From NCBI GenBank assembly GCA_014338405.1, contig JTDE01002234.1:30368-94367 (forward strand): a DNA stretch of 64,000 nt. Reading direction: 5' to 3'. Source of the DNA: Paragonimus skrjabini miyazakii (Eukaryota > Platyhelminthes > Trematoda > Plagiorchiida > Troglotrematidae). This document shows positions 1 through 12,311 of this stretch, piece after piece. Numbering within the stretch: position 1 is the first letter of the stretch; the number at the start of each line of letters is the position of its first letter. The notes beneath the pieces are model-generated. The model was not told the DNA's origin, made no database searches, and saw nothing but the letters and a program-made list of their open reading frames with translations. Position numbers and translations under genes: made by a program.

Positions 1-3000
1 GATAGGCATCTGCACGACACATTTAATAAGTGCCGTCAGGTGAAGAGGCTGCTGAGGCTCCGATGAACGAACGTTCACAATTACTCTAGTAACTTGTTGA
101 GAGAAAATCAATACGCGCATGGCTGGTTCTTAAAAATCAAGTCGAGGAATCTGACTTTACTAGGAGGTCTACCCAAAGGGCAATTGTTTGAAATTGCTAA
201 GCAGTGGTACACCTTTTACCGACAACTCGTGGTTGTTCAAATTCCAAGCGTTACATGGTATTGGTTCGCTGTGTTTTCCTGAATGAGTCCGTCAGATCTT
301 TGCATGCTGCTGTTGTAGAATGCATGCACCGGTGGGCAAAAACCAGACAATAGGGTGATCGTGTGAGAATGTCATCAATTTTACTAAAAGCACGTTGTTT
401 AACTGAAAGTGTATAGATCGAGGTCTTGTTGGAAAATGGAATTAGTGGCGTGAACCAAAGAACTCAGTGAACAGTCTAGTGGCGCTGCAGTCGAGAAATT
501 GCAATTTATGGTGACAGAAAACTGGATACCCACTCATCCTCAGATTAAAAACTCAAGCTTTACGCGTTACATAGTATTCAGAGAATGCTAAACATCAGTT
601 TTTGCCTGGAATGTACTTCTGTTGGTTCAAGAGCGTCTGTAATAAACTGATAAATAGGCAATGAAGCTTCTCTATGATATTATTCAACTGTACCTCCTAC
701 ACAAGTACTGACTTCAGTTTCTCGTTGTTGAACACAACATCTGAGTTGCAACCTTTGGAACCCTGTCTTATACGGGCGGTCAGATCAACATACTGAATTT
801 ATCTTCTTGAGCATACACTATGTGCGCATTCTTCAGCAATTGCTGGTCAAAAAGACTAGAGAGGTAGATATCTTTCCTCACAACTGACCAAGTTTCGGCA
901 GACAAACATTGCGCTTACAATTAACGGGATAGAAGCCTTAATTTGAAATATATCGAAAATCGTCAATGAAGTTCTCGTTTTGAAAATTTTAACTTGCGAG
1001 CAAGGAAAATTTCTCGGTAGTAGTTGCAGATGAACCTCAGTCTCTTCTTAACGAAAACAAAAACTCTGGACATATTTTCTCCACTTACTGAAAATTCCGA
1101 CAATATTCCCGGATAAATAATTAGGTTTATTTTGTTGTACAAACTGCTCTTTCCCCTCCAGTTTAAGATCACATCCGAGCACTGACCATTTTGTGACTTT
1201 CCCCAAGATGGTTCCGATATGGGGATTACTGCTTCTAGTTTCTACAGAGAATACGGTTAACGGAATGACGCCTACATTCTAACCATATCCTTTACATTTT
1301 CTCACAACCGTGCAAGACAAAAGAATATAAATTATAAGTCACTTTTGAGAAATCGTTCGGACTGTTGTTTTGTCAATTTTAGTTTTCATGTGTGCCTAGG
1401 CCACTGACATACTTGAATTAGGTCAGTGACCTTTTTTAATAGACGACTGTTTTAGGCAGCATTGAAGTACATGCCTAACGCTTTCAGTCTGTCAGCTAAA
1501 CTTATCTACATACTTACTTATTCAGAGAGACTGATTATTTCGTTTCACGAAGGTGTCGGGGTTTGCAAAGTAAACTATAACCAGATTGAACCAATCGCAC
1601 TTGACGGCGGTACAGTAGTCTAGACAACCGTGAATAATCCTTCCATATAAGCGAGTTTTCTTCCAAATTCTGATAGCCCTTGCTTTACATGTGAGCTTAA
1701 AATCTGGATTAACTGTCGAGACATGCTAAACTTTTTGTGGAGAGCTGACGCAACGCCTGCGGTCAGTAAATTGCAAGACTTCACATAAATATGTGCTCAA
1801 CCTTTTTCACCGGGTCATACTTGATGTGGTTCTTACGGAGGTATACATTGTGCTGCATAACACTGAGTAACATTATCAACTCAGGTGCCCACTGAGTGAG
1901 GTCGGTGAGTTCTTTACAATGTATGGATGGTAGCATAGGTAGTATGTGCTTACTGGTCAAAATTTGTTTGGAGCACACGATGGGTTCACCGGATACAGGA
2001 AGTGGACAATTTAAAAAGTTGCACGAGAAACATACAAACAAAGACAAGTGACTACAACTTATAACAGTCAAAAACTATACTAAGATAAACATGTTAGTAA
2101 CAGCAACTCAGTCATATACGAGTGCTTTATTTCGGTGAGATGGGGAGCTGCGCTGCCTCCAGCTTATTGGGTGGCAGCTTTTGAACTTGCTCAATAAAAA
2201 ATTCTAGGTTTTCATGGTTCAAGGCAACGTCATTGGCTGATTACCTGACTGCTTCTTCCAACAGTAAGCAACCATACTGAACAGGTGAGATGTGACGGAA
2301 TTACTTATGAAGTAGAAAGTAAATGTTCCATCAAGTGTGGACTGCATGTCTCAGTTATCGGTCGTGAGTTTGGCGATTTCTCAGATGCAAGCTAACCGAA
2401 TGCAGTCCCGCGTACCAATCAACTCACTTGTTACAGGCCATATGCGTTAGTCGAATACCCGGTGCCAATTTATCTTGATTACGGATCAGGTGGCCTGTGA
2501 TTCCTAGAACAAAACTAAACACACACACACAAACGTATTCACTACAAACCTTCTGTTCAATCAACGGTCGGATATTTTTGAAACGTTATAGGTGATAGAA
2601 GCTTATGGCTGCATCCCATACTCCCTCTGTTCTCGGATCTATGACAGTGTAAGATAGGATTAGAACCAACTCAATCCCTAAATTCTAAACAGTTTAAATT
2701 TCACCTCATACCGGTCAGCACTGTCATTCAAAAAGATGCAGATGGTCTAAGTAGAAAAACCAGATATAGTGATATAGTCCATGTGTATATTATCAGTCAT
2801 TTTATCACACGGTGGAGGCTGCAGTCCAAAAACCTTCGTGTTGCGGTTTAGGAATTTCACAAATTACACAGTTGAACAGAAATGAACACTTAACGGTCAC
2901 ACATTTCAAAAACATTTGCTTGAAATAAAAATGAAACTTGAAATAGCGTTACATCTTGCTGACTTGTTTTCTTGCCTAAGACCATTTTACTGCAAAGGCG

Positions 3001-3318
3001 AACTTTTTTATAGTTATCTAGTAGACTTGAAACAAGCAGTTTGGCATGGGGATGACGACAAACGAACTCTTGAGACACACATGCAGTACCTATGGGTTAC
3101 GCAAGAGCAAACTCGATTAGCACAATTTTTTTTATAGATTTTTTGAGTGATTGTAGGTCAATATCGCGGACCATGATGAATTGACATGGCAAACGATCAC
3201 CTGCATATTTCAGACAAGTACAAATGATATGGATTTGTCGGGTTTTTCAACATTTGTGAATTAAGTTAGGGACTTAAGTATCACGTCATCCTCATACTGA
3301 CAAATGTCTTACTATGTT
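1..3318. other. Unassigned DNA, no recognisable gene
   Basis: No open frame here exceeds about 100 codons, and none shows a familiar motif. A short (AC)n run lies near 2518-2531. I see no inverted or direct repeat shared with the rest of the window. It could hold intronic or intergenic DNA of a host gene whose exons are too short to recognise. Confidence 0.5.
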
Positions 3319-3860
3319 GATTTTATGACACCGAGCACAGTTTGCTGACGTTCCGGTCGAGTGACACAAGGTGCGGGGTGGATAGATGATGACCTGGCGT
3401 ACAGAAATGAAATCGTTCACGAAGGGGGTGACTACTGTAGATCGGGTTCGTTTCCCAGGCGGGGACCCTCACGACTCACAGAGTCGGTGGCTTGAGACTT
3501 TAGGTGAGATGGCAGTTAACGGAGCTAAGTGGCTTGAATGTTGTCGTTGTTTGGTCGAGTTGTCTGTGAAGTGAGTGCATTTAATGACGCGGGGCGGTGA
3601 AAGCCGTAAGGAAGCTGTCTTGCTGATGACGCCTTACTTTCACTTACAGTTCGGTTGTTTGTTTTCAAGGTGTAGGCGCCCTAGTGTTGTATGTCTGAGT
3701 GTAGACGTAGCTGTTTTTTTAGTGGTCAGGTCCCCTCCTCTTCCCTTTTTTCTTCCTATACAGGGTTTGCTTTTTCTTCTTCGTGGTTGTGTGGTAGTTA
3801 AGCATCAGTGTGAACCACTGATGTATTGATGTCTGTGCTGATGATGATGATTTTATGACA
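3319..3860 (+). mobile_element. LINE A copy 1: 5'-truncated RTE-type LINE 3' end with 12-bp target duplication
   Basis: The segment 3331-3848 matches the last ~520 bp of the LINE A copies at 22.3-22.85 kb and 38.2-38.78 kb. It holds the end of the ORF, then a 3'UTR with a pyrimidine-rich tract (CTCTTCCCTTTTTTCTTCC), and ends in a short (GATGAT)n run. The 12-mer GATTTTATGACA lies immediately before it (3319-3330) and again at its end (3849-3860). That is a target-site duplication, as expected of target-primed reverse transcription followed by 5' truncation. The GA overlaps the tail microsatellite, so the true duplication may be 10-12 bp. Confidence 0.9.
3386..3574 (+). pseudogene. C-terminal end of LINE A reverse transcriptase polyprotein
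   Basis: The frame reads MMTWRTEMKSFTKG, then a DRVR...DSQSRWLETL stretch, and ends in a conserved CLVELSVK just before a stop. The equivalent ends are visible at 22386-22570 and 38316-38492. This is the region after the RT thumb in RTE-type LINE proteins, known for the pattern MTW...LSRVG...RW...L. It is only about 60 residues of a protein that should approach 1000, so it cannot be functional. The ATG at its start is internal to the original ORF. Confidence 0.8.
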
Positions 3861-6800
3861 TTAAAATTTATACCAACGAAGTAAGTTCCATTGTTACAAT
3901 AGGTCAGGAATAACACACCTCGACACCATCACACTGTGTGGTCTTCAAAGGGGATGTTTCATAAGCTTTTCCATTTTAGACTAGTTTACATAATGGTGAA
4001 TTCTTTCAGTGGTATCCATCACACTTCTCGTTTACGTTCAGCAGTAATATTACTAGTAAGTAGTATGGCAGATTTGTTAATTATGACGCAATCCATTTGT
4101 GTTTCGTGAATGCTTTACACCCTCAGTATCCAATGTCTTGACGTATACGCTGGAAACAAATAGGTGGCCTATCAACTCCGTTATTCATTTGAAGTGTTAT
4201 GCACTTCTATTCATATATTGATACGATGGCTCACAAAAGTACTCGTAGTCGTGGCTACGCATGTCAGACCTTGAGGTAACGTGTGTGTCTCACACAGTGT
4301 ATTGTCGTTTTTTGATCTGCGCCTGCCTATTTGGCTGTAAAGCACTGCGTCAGTGGTACACAACTGTAGAAATACATATCTTTTTGGCAGTTAAGCGACC
4401 GTCAGCAACCTCGATGGTCGTTGTCTGCCACTTGCTACTGAAGATCATTTTTTAGCGCCTAATTTATTTGATAACTCTGCACATGCTGTTAAGCCATCAA
4501 CCTTGATACGTCATTGCTACATTATGCTGAGCTGTCTGGACACTTGGATCGTGAACAGACATTAGTAGACACACAAATTATGGTTGATTGGTTAAGTACC
4601 TTGTTGAATGCGTCACTTTGTGGTATGAGACGGGACGCTGAATACGCTACCGACGTTCACATTATGGTTTGTCACTGGTAAACGCTTTCCGGTTTAAGAT
4701 ATTAGACTTTGGTATTTTGTGACACCTGACATTATCGTAGTGATAACGTTGGGTTTTATAAGTTTGCAGTGTAATTTCTCCTGGCTGAGAGTTTTCCAGT
4801 GTGCTTGCATTACACCGTAGTGCCGCAATCGAAGCGTCTCATGTATATCCTAAGATGCGGGTAATAATGATCAGGAAGTATGCAGGTAACAGTCTGATGG
4901 TGGTTGAAAACAGGCACACTGGTTACACTTCATTTAGTCAATTTGAGGTATGAAGTAGGTGTAAGTTAATAGTTGGCTACCAACACTTAGTGCTAATCAT
5001 GTCGTTTTGTGTTGAGCGATTTCTAAAGTGAGATTTTTGAATCACTGTTAGAAAAATCTACTTCATCTGTTGGATTGGAATATGCTATTCACTGCTGTAG
5101 CGCTACTCTGATCTGCAAATCTACCCATTGATAACCCGAAGCACTGGAACAAAATGCTATGGGATACATCGTGGAAACTTGTGCAGTTTACTTTCTCCGT
5201 CACTTCAACTCACTTCGTAGACCGCCGGCTAAAATCTGTTGCGACCGCAGAAGATGATTGGCCTACAAATTCGTTTATTGCACGAACTCTAGTACAGGTT
5301 ATGTTAAACCATGGGACGACGAACATGTACATTAATCTACACGATCATACGTTGTCATTCGCCCCGGTTGGCACTTCCCTCATAGTGCGTACACACTAGT
5401 CCGATAGTCACTTCTGGCCCATCGTCTTCCTGGTGTTGAGGCTTGCCGTTTAGTTCCCGAGTGTACACACTATACTACTCACAAACGAGACTGTCTTTTA
5501 TGCAACACGTCAGAAGATAACTGACGCGTTGGTGTTATTATGTGGTGAAACCATAACCCGTGACGGCCTGAATGGTCAATAACGATAATCAACGGAACAG
5601 ACCAGATAGGTCCGTTGGGTCTTCATTATCAAGAATGATGTGGAAATGGTCCTGCAGGTCTCTGCCATGGTTACAATCGATGCCCGTAAGTGGGGTTTTC
5701 GTGTATATTCACGATATGTTTCGGAATGCGCGGGTTCGTTGAAATCCTTCAGCTGTGCTACATGAACATAAACACCCTAATTTAGGGGTGCCGGATGGAA
5801 CCTGACCAAGGACTTTTGGGACCATTCGTACATGTCTAATACAGTGGGGCTTGCCAAAGCCGTATCACGCAGTATTTTCCATGCTTCCGCGTGAATGATT
5901 TTCTGTTGTTTTGATTCTGGTTCAAAGGCGTCAAGCTTGTCTACACTTTGACCACATTTAGTCGAGTCATTCCGAACGGCATTGCATGGATGTGACTTTG
6001 TGTACGCATGTTTCGATGCTGAAATTGGTTGATGGACAGGTGGTTGTAACTGCAGGAGTAGGTGGTAAGCATGACAGAACAAGCCATGTAACCTATGTGA
6101 CACGTGATGTAGCGACTACGCCCCAGTGGGTGTAATTTTCGATAAGTCTTTAGTCATGCTCTCCTGAGACTCACTACAATAGTTCACTGCTGAGTTAAAA
6201 AGATTTCAATCTGTGCTTCAAGACTTTCACGATCTAGAGACATGAATGTCACAATAAAGACATCTCTTCTGAACAGTTTCACACTTAAAATGATATTCGT
6301 CTAAAGCTGTCCATCCGAACGGTGAGTTCCTCAGCGCAGCGCATCTGAGACTGCACATGGTTGTGCAAAACCGAATGTCCTGCTTAATAAGACCTCTTCA
6401 TCTCTATATCGAGCTGACACGCTGATTTCTAGAGGGGTTCAACTCACAGGTGAACAACTAAAAATGCAACTGTGTGGATGAAAGATTATGAATGAAACGA
6501 CTGCCTGTCAGTAGAAAGTAGAGGAACGTTAGTAATGAACACTTGTCACGTGCCGCCGGGGAACCTTTTTCTTGCATTGCGTGAGTGAATGAATGAGATC
6601 GAAATATATACCAGTACGTCTTGTCACTCCAGATCCAAAGGAGCCTTGGAGTCCTAGTTATTGACTCACGCAGACCGTGAATTACACAAGAATAAATCAA
6701 CAATTATATTCCTATTCTTGAAACTGAACACAGTACACGCCGACCTCATCTAGTCGTACAACACTAGCAGCATCCAAATACAAACTGATTTTCACGAACA

Positions 6801-7382
6801 ACTTAGGTAGTAAAACGAATGAAGAAATTCATGGCCACACAATAGTGGGAATCCGGAAACTGTCAGGTCAGAGTCGCCACGCTGCCAGGAGTGGCAAGGA
6901 AACATGCAAAGTCCTGCTTGCTGTTTAATCGCGTGCATAATTCACTGTGAGGCTTAAACTCATTAACTTACACGTGGGTTGACGTTCGTGTACAACAGTC
7001 CCCTACTAGAGAGACCAGTCCAACTCAAATTCAATCCGAAGCCAATGCGGGTAACCCTGTCGTCTGCCTCACTTCTCAACGTTAATATACCATGCGTAGT
7101 TCCCGTTTGTTACAAATAGCTACTTTCTTGCAGTAACAAAAAGCTTTATAGGAGCATTTCTATTCTTAACGACTCATACAACATGTCTGTTGCTAGGGAG
7201 TCTCGAAACAATCATCCATATTGACAAAAACAAGTTTGTTGTTTCACCGCATTCGTGCATAAGTTAAACATTGACCTAAACCGGGTCCGAATATCTGTAA
7301 AAATTACTTGAAGGGAAGATCTGTTCTATAACTATGGGGATAAAATGCTAGTCCAGTGATAACAGATAACAAACACTAGACA
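3861..7382. other. Unassigned DNA
   Basis: Nothing recognisable. The longest frame is 5777-6103 on the minus strand (about 108 codons, His- and Ser-rich at its N-terminus, no known motif). Another is 5154-5399 on the plus strand. Neither has a convincing family resemblance, and chance frames of this size are expected in this much DNA. Confidence 0.45.
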
Positions 7383-7625
7383 CGGCTGAATTGTCATATG
7401 GGAACGTCCAATCGCATTCGCGTGTATGTAATGCTCAGATTGCCCGATCACCTCAAAAGGTGACGCGAAAACTGACCTGTTGACCCCGATCGATGACCCT
7501 CCAAGTTAAGGTCACAAGTCAAACTGGCCGAGCGATATTTTGATTATCGGTGAGTTGCAGCGGGAAGTTGGTTTATATAAATTGCACGTCACTCACAAAT
7601 GAACTGAAACGAATGTGATTTGGCG
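7383..7625 (+). repeat. Dispersed repeat R1, copy 1
   Basis: About 240 bp is clearly related to 30285-30525. Shared landmarks in order are GGCTGAA, TAATGCTCAGNTTGCCC, a GATGAC/GGTGAC step, a GATTATTGGT-like step, and a TATATAAA/ATATAAAC box followed by CATCACTC/CGTCACTC. A short fragment near 14575-14610 looks related. The TATA-like box near the end would fit an LTR or promoter fragment, but no coding partner is seen. Identity is modest, so this is an old family. Confidence 0.55.
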
Positions 7626-8949
7626 TTTACGTATGATACGTTAATCGTTCTTGGTGTGAGGTCAGTGTCGCAATAGTCAATGCAGTTGTCACATGAGAGC
7701 GTGGCCGGAATTCTAGTCCCGGATGTGGCAAGTATACTGATGAAATCTAGCAATATTGGAACCCAAGTGAGAAGTCTATGGGAATGTGATACCTGCGGTC
7801 GATTATGAGTGAAGTTCAATACAAAACATGGGGTCAAAGCACCGTGTGCTTGTGGGAACACCCGCCACTGTCGTGTTAGTGATGACCCATTTCGTTTAAA
7901 CAGGCTTAATAAGACCATGCTGAATTGACTGGCGAATTCCAGTATTTCAATCCATACAGAATGTGCGCATGCACGACAACGAAACGTAGCAACTCACACG
8001 TGCACAATCCGGCAGAGGTCAACCGGAGCGCGTAAATTGGACCGCAGGTTTTGAAGAATAACTACTAGTGATGGGCACTGTGAACTCATTAAGGGGAGGG
8101 GGGACCAAGCTAATCTAAGACCAGGACTGTGGTTCGTGGTCACATTTGAGATGTCGTTTCTCTAGTATCCTACAGAAGCCTTGTTGGACCATGGAAAGTG
8201 TTCTTTCAGGAAAATAATCCCTTCTGAGGACTCCCTGATAATAAAATTATACATTCACGCCATCTTTTGTCGATATCATCATACCTGTCAAGTAGGCGGC
8301 AACTTCCTTTAGCAAAGGTGAACAAATTCTCAGTGGAAAGCAACTGGTTGATTTTTACATCAACAACCTTTATTGAAAACAAAATTATACACTGAAACGG
8401 TGCGCGTTAAAATCTAATCGACCATCCTGCCCGCAATAATTTTGTAAAAGGTGGTGTTCGACGTGCGTTTTGCCATTCTGTTTCGGTACATCGATTTGGC
8501 ATATTCTCGAATGGGGATTATAGTGCTTAGGAATGTAAACTTTTCCATATTCACTTTAAAATGATCGACAGTCAGACTTAAGAGCTGAACACCTTGTTGT
8601 CTTAGCACATTTGGTTAGTGGCTAGGCTCTACAGGCGTTATATAGGATTGCTACTAACATTGAGGGTCAGTTAGTCTAAAAACTCAATCTATTAAAAAGA
8701 TAACCTCACGTTTGTAATATGTGATACACACCTACATAAAAAATACTGTCTTCTACCAACTTGAAGAAATGAAAATCGGCGGAAAATGTTCCGGCATCTG
8801 TCCATACTGTTCAGTATTTGAAATCTGAGAAAAAATGGAAAAACAACCAAGGGCTTGCTGTTGGTGCATCGGCTGAAACAGACTTTCTTCATTTTAGAAT
8901 CACGTCCATTGCATTTTATCAATCAAACTCGTTTTGATTAGACATATTA
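7626..8949. other. Unassigned DNA
   Basis: No recognisable gene. A minus-strand frame at 7589-7918 (about 109 codons) overlaps the end of repeat R1 and has no family signature. Confidence 0.4.
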
Positions 8950-8950
8950 T

Positions 8951-9390
8951 AATGCGATCGCTCCTCTTTACTACACCAAAACTTGGCAATCATAAAAGAA
9001 GCTTCCTAGGAGCAGTCAAGATTATTGGGTCGAAATACTGTGTTTGAAATTGGTTCGAAGGTCGAATATAGAAACCGGCGGAGTCCAGACGCAACAGGAC
9101 CCGGATCTAGAAAGTTCCTGGCAAATTGCAAGGGACCACATGTATTAGTGGACCGCCGTGGCCCAGTGAATCTGATTAAGAATGAGAAAAATCAACATCA
9201 AGTTCACGAAAGCCTGCCTTGTAAATGGTATGACACCTCAAGCAGAAGAGAATACACACCTGGAACATCGATATTCCCGAAGCAGGTACGCAGATCGTCG
9301 AGAGAACGAAGAGAACCTGAAAGGCTTTTGCTGCAACTAGAACAATCTTTGGGGGGGCAGTGTAGTGAGGAAGAGCGATCGCACGATACT
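8951..9390. repeat. Inverted LTR-like ends flanking a gypsy integrase tail
   Basis: The sequence TGTAGTGAGGAAGAGC...GATCGCA at 9361-9384 recurs in reverse complement at 8953-8976, matching at 20 of 23 positions. On the right it follows a G-rich run (CTTTGGGGGGGCAG, 9346-9360) that looks like a polypurine tract, so it reads as the start (5'-TG) of a 3' LTR. On the left the same terminus is inverted. Part of the match is the self-palindromic GCGATCGC, but the remaining 15 bp is not. Confidence 0.6.
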
Positions 9391-9414
9391 ACTCAAACCA
9401 CTGCTATTCAGTGA
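9025..9414 (+). pseudogene. C-terminal domain of a Ty3/gypsy integrase
   Basis: The frame contains F-x-x-GSKVEYRNRRS, then KFLANCKGPHVLVDRRGPVN, then LIKNEKNQHQVHES. This follows the GPY/F-type tail of gypsy integrases (hydrophobic-GD/S-x-V-W/Y, KWxGPYxV, GPVxYxI, HVNxL). The catalytic core is absent upstream, and the usual W/KW and NHLR positions are altered. A G-run and LTR-like TG terminus follow at 9346-9361, the expected order for the 3' end of an LTR element. A broken relic; family assignment is by motif only. Confidence 0.7.
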
Positions 9415-10093
9415 TGGGCGCCAGCTCATGGATTTTAACATTGAAGTAATCGTAGGAAAAATACAAGAAGAAACATCGGAGTGCAGCGTGATATGAGATG
9501 GTTTTTAGTACATACAGGAACTGGGTATTGGCGTCCGTGGTAACCGTGACGTTCTGAGACTAGTACCGTAAGCAGATGAGTGTTTTTGTTTGTTGTCATG
9601 TTGAAACGCGTAACTCACGTGTTGCTTTCCTAAATAGATAACCCCTGTGCCATCCGCACTCTTTGCTCACAACGGTATGTCATCATTGAACCGAACCACA
9701 ATGCAACTGTTAGTCCGAAAAGCATGCCTTATCAACTATTGGTTCAGAACGTGACCTTAGTCAACGACGGCATTTGTTCAACATCCCTTTCACATATTCT
9801 ATAAAAACAATAAGTTTACGTATCGAGTCGTGCTCTGAATAACATATTACCGCATTGAAAGCTAATGGTGATGTTTTTGGTTTTGTCAAGTTTTGAGGAA
9901 ACTACTCACTGTCCTTTTCGTGGTACCTATATGATTTACCTTAGTATTCTCAATTAACGTATAACAGCACCTCTAAGCATCTGAAAATTCTTGTTACTCT
10001 CCTCTACGTTCATCAACATTCACTTTTCTCAAATGGGCTATTACACCTCCTCAGGGTGCGAAGTTTGAAGAGCAAACGGAAAATGAAATGGTC
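9415..10093. other. Unassigned DNA after the gypsy relic
   Basis: May include remnants of the LTR whose start is at about 9361, but I cannot find the other end or a second copy. No gene is recognised. Confidence 0.35.
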
Positions 10094-10618
10094 ACGTTTG
10101 CAATGGACAAGTGGGTATGCGCTCGACTCTCGTTCTCTAACAATTTCAAACGTCTTTCCTGAAGAGTAATCGAGACGTAGTCCCAACAGGCATGAAGCTA
10201 AAAAACGCAGTAGGATATGGAAACAAACTGCATATTTCCAGCAGTGTTTGGATATATGACAAGTAGTTAGTTCTAGCCTAGTCCTAGATAAACGGGAGCA
10301 ACAAGTGACTTGGGGACACTTGGGGACACTCAAAGGAGCGCCAAGCGAAAGGTGCGTAGAACCTTCGAGTGCGACAAACAACGCCCGAAATGGTACATGA
10401 CAAACGACCCTGAAAAACAGAACAGTAGATGAGCCGTTAGGGTGAGGGCAAGCATTCGCTGCGTTCAATTGGTTGCACGACCGAAGAAAGTAACGGTGAA
10501 TTCGTATTAGGCCTTCTCTAGTAGATGTACACAGAATCACACGTAGGCAACAGATAAGCGAGAAAATACGGTTGGAGCCAGAATCATTAAAGAAGCCACA
10601 CGATCGCTGGTCCTTACA
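10094..10618 (+). repeat. SINE-like repeat body, copy 1
   Basis: About 525 bp aligns collinearly with 46491-47037. Shared landmarks are TGGACAAGTGGGNATGCGCT, TTTCCTGAAGANNAATCGA, TTCTAGCCTAGTC / CTCTAGCCTAGTC, GGAACCTTCGAGTGCG, CAATTGGTTGCACGAC, and CACACNATCGC near the end. In the other copy a tRNA-like head precedes the shared body. Here the head is missing, consistent with 5' truncation. A short tandem duplication (TTGGGGACAC twice) is present near 10310-10330. Confidence 0.7.
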
Positions 10619-11579
10619 CGTTACGACGATATCAATCCCAGATCAACTGGGGACATCGGATTTGCAAATCACCTGATACCCATGCGACCGCTTAACCTCG
10701 AGTTAGTGTTTCAACCTGATAGCATCATAGTAAAATGGACTGATCACATCATTTATTTGCAACCATTTTTAGCATTTGCTGGCTCATTCGGGTGCATTCT
10801 CAAGCTGGAACCAAAGTTTTCCACATTTTGGTTTACGATACCCCTACGTACACGTTTACAATGAAAATAAGGTATCAGAACCAAATCTGGCCATGTTAAC
10901 TTGAAATGACAGAGTTTAACTTTCTCGTAAGGTGCTGGACAAAAGATGGACAATGGCAAGTAACTTGATTCAATCAAGGGGGACCAGACATTTGAAGTGC
11001 GTGGTTTTGTCTACTGATCTTCTGCATGCTCGTGTAGCTGCATTCGCTTCTCGGTATCGATTGCGTAGGTGACCTTCAATGAATATCGATTTTTACATCA
11101 GCCTACCTGTCTGTCATCGCTTCGCTCGACTGGATGCCAAATTCCAAATACCGTACACAGTTGGACAAACAATGAATAACACATTCGATATGAATTTATT
11201 CTGAAAAGGGTCGTTTACTCTTTTTGCTACCAACTCTGACTTTCTGAATGTCGTTACTAGGCTCCATGATGTGTTCATTTTTTGTCTGTTACAACGCCAT
11301 CGCAAGTGCCAGTCACAGATGCGAAAGTAGGTAACTAGCTGGCCTCCGGACGTGAACAAAAACAACAAACTACTGGACTCCATCTAAATGAATGCACATT
11401 CATCAACAGTGTAGCAAGCTGAGAGCCATAGCCCTTGAAAATCAGGTTCGCATGAATAAAAGATACCAACTGCTTTGCTCATTTTTGTTCAGACATGTAT
11501 GTCTGAACAACCACGTAAACGTAAGGAATAGCATTAATTTATTGTAGGTGCAATCTACTACTTTATTACAGCATGAATA
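10619..11579. other. Unassigned DNA
   Basis: No gene or repeat recognised. Small frames at 10682-10864 (+) and 11114-11383 (-) have no family signature. Confidence 0.35.
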
Positions 11580-12040
11580 CAATTCGTCATGTAAGATAAG
11601 TAGTGTTCATCAGTACAGAAAGAAATATGTTGTGTTAGCATTTCGTTTACTCTCATCAGCTGCGAACGGTAAATATGCAGGTTATATACAACAGACAAAT
11701 ACAGACACACAGAGTATGGACAAGCACACAAAAACACCAGGTATTATTGTATCATCAACCCGATTGGTTGCATCAACTACTCTTGTGCACACAACGCAGG
11801 CTGGCAAGTTCTGGTCAACAAACCTTCGCTAAAGGCCAATAGTTCCGGGTTCTGACAGCGTAACAATGTTTCGAATGAGCCAAGTAGGTCAACTTGGTGA
11901 CCTGTTACCGTGAGATGTCTAGCAATGGTTGATGCGGGATTTCGAGCAACAGATTCACTGGTTTGAAATTGTCATTGGTTGATTGAACCATTTCGGGACG
12001 TGTTCTGTCATTCGCTGATGTAGTTGTTGATCTGTTCTAT
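11580..12040 (-). mobile_element. PLE 3' fragment (left arm of head-to-head pair, locus 1)
   Basis: On the minus strand, reading down from about 12040, the frames give RTDQQL...MTEHVPKW, then (other frame) ARNPASTIARHLTVTGHQVD, then NPELLAFSEGLL, QPALCAQE and a stop. This is the C-terminal GIY-YIG endonuclease region of Penelope-like elements: an R...EH helix, then SxIAxHLxxTGHxVD, then NPxLLxFAEALxI. It has frameshifts and stops. The 3' non-coding part contains a hammerhead-like core at 11641-11659. It abuts a second PLE end pointing the other way at about 12040. Confidence 0.8.
11641..11659 (-). ncRNA. Hammerhead-ribozyme-like core in PLE 3' region
   Basis: On the minus strand the sequence reads CTGATGAGAGTAAACGAAA. 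The invariant hammerhead strings CTGATGA and GAAA are separated by eight bases. Just 5' lie CTGC and GCAG, which could form a four-pair stem I around a ~13-nt loop (RNA 5' order CTGC, loop, GCAG, CTGATGA). PLEs are known to carry minimal hammerheads. Stem II would be very short (a G-C pair), and I cannot assign a good position 16.1-17 cleavage triplet, so activity is uncertain. Confidence 0.5.
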
Positions 12041-12311
12041 CTATATTACATACTCAGAACGCGAAGCTATTGGGCTTCAGCAAGGCCATGTTGATTCCAA
12101 TCCAGCAGCCGGCGCTGTATGAACAAAGATAGTTGAACTAACCCATCGGGTTACCGTACTGTTGATGGCACAGTCAGACTTGATGTGAATGTGTGCGTGT
12201 CCATACCCCGCCTATCTCTGTTTGTCTGTCGCACATAAACTGCATGTTTACGTCTGCGGCTGGTGAGATTAAACAAAACAACAAAGTATCGTAACATGTC
12301 TTCTTTTTGTA
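12041..12311 (+). mobile_element. PLE 3' fragment (right arm of head-to-head pair, locus 1)
   Basis: On the plus strand, the frame reads QNAKLLGFSKAMLIPIQQPA then LYEQR and a stop, aligning with NPELLAFSEGLL...QPALCAQE of the opposite arm. The 3' non-coding sequence matches that of the other PLE copies, including GCATGTTTACGTCTGCGG and a decayed hammerhead core (CTGGTGA then CAAAA, 12260-12278). It is 5'-truncated at the junction with the inverted partner. Confidence 0.75.

Noticed and set aside
2518..2531. (AC)n run as a notable repeat
   Set aside because: Too short to be informative.
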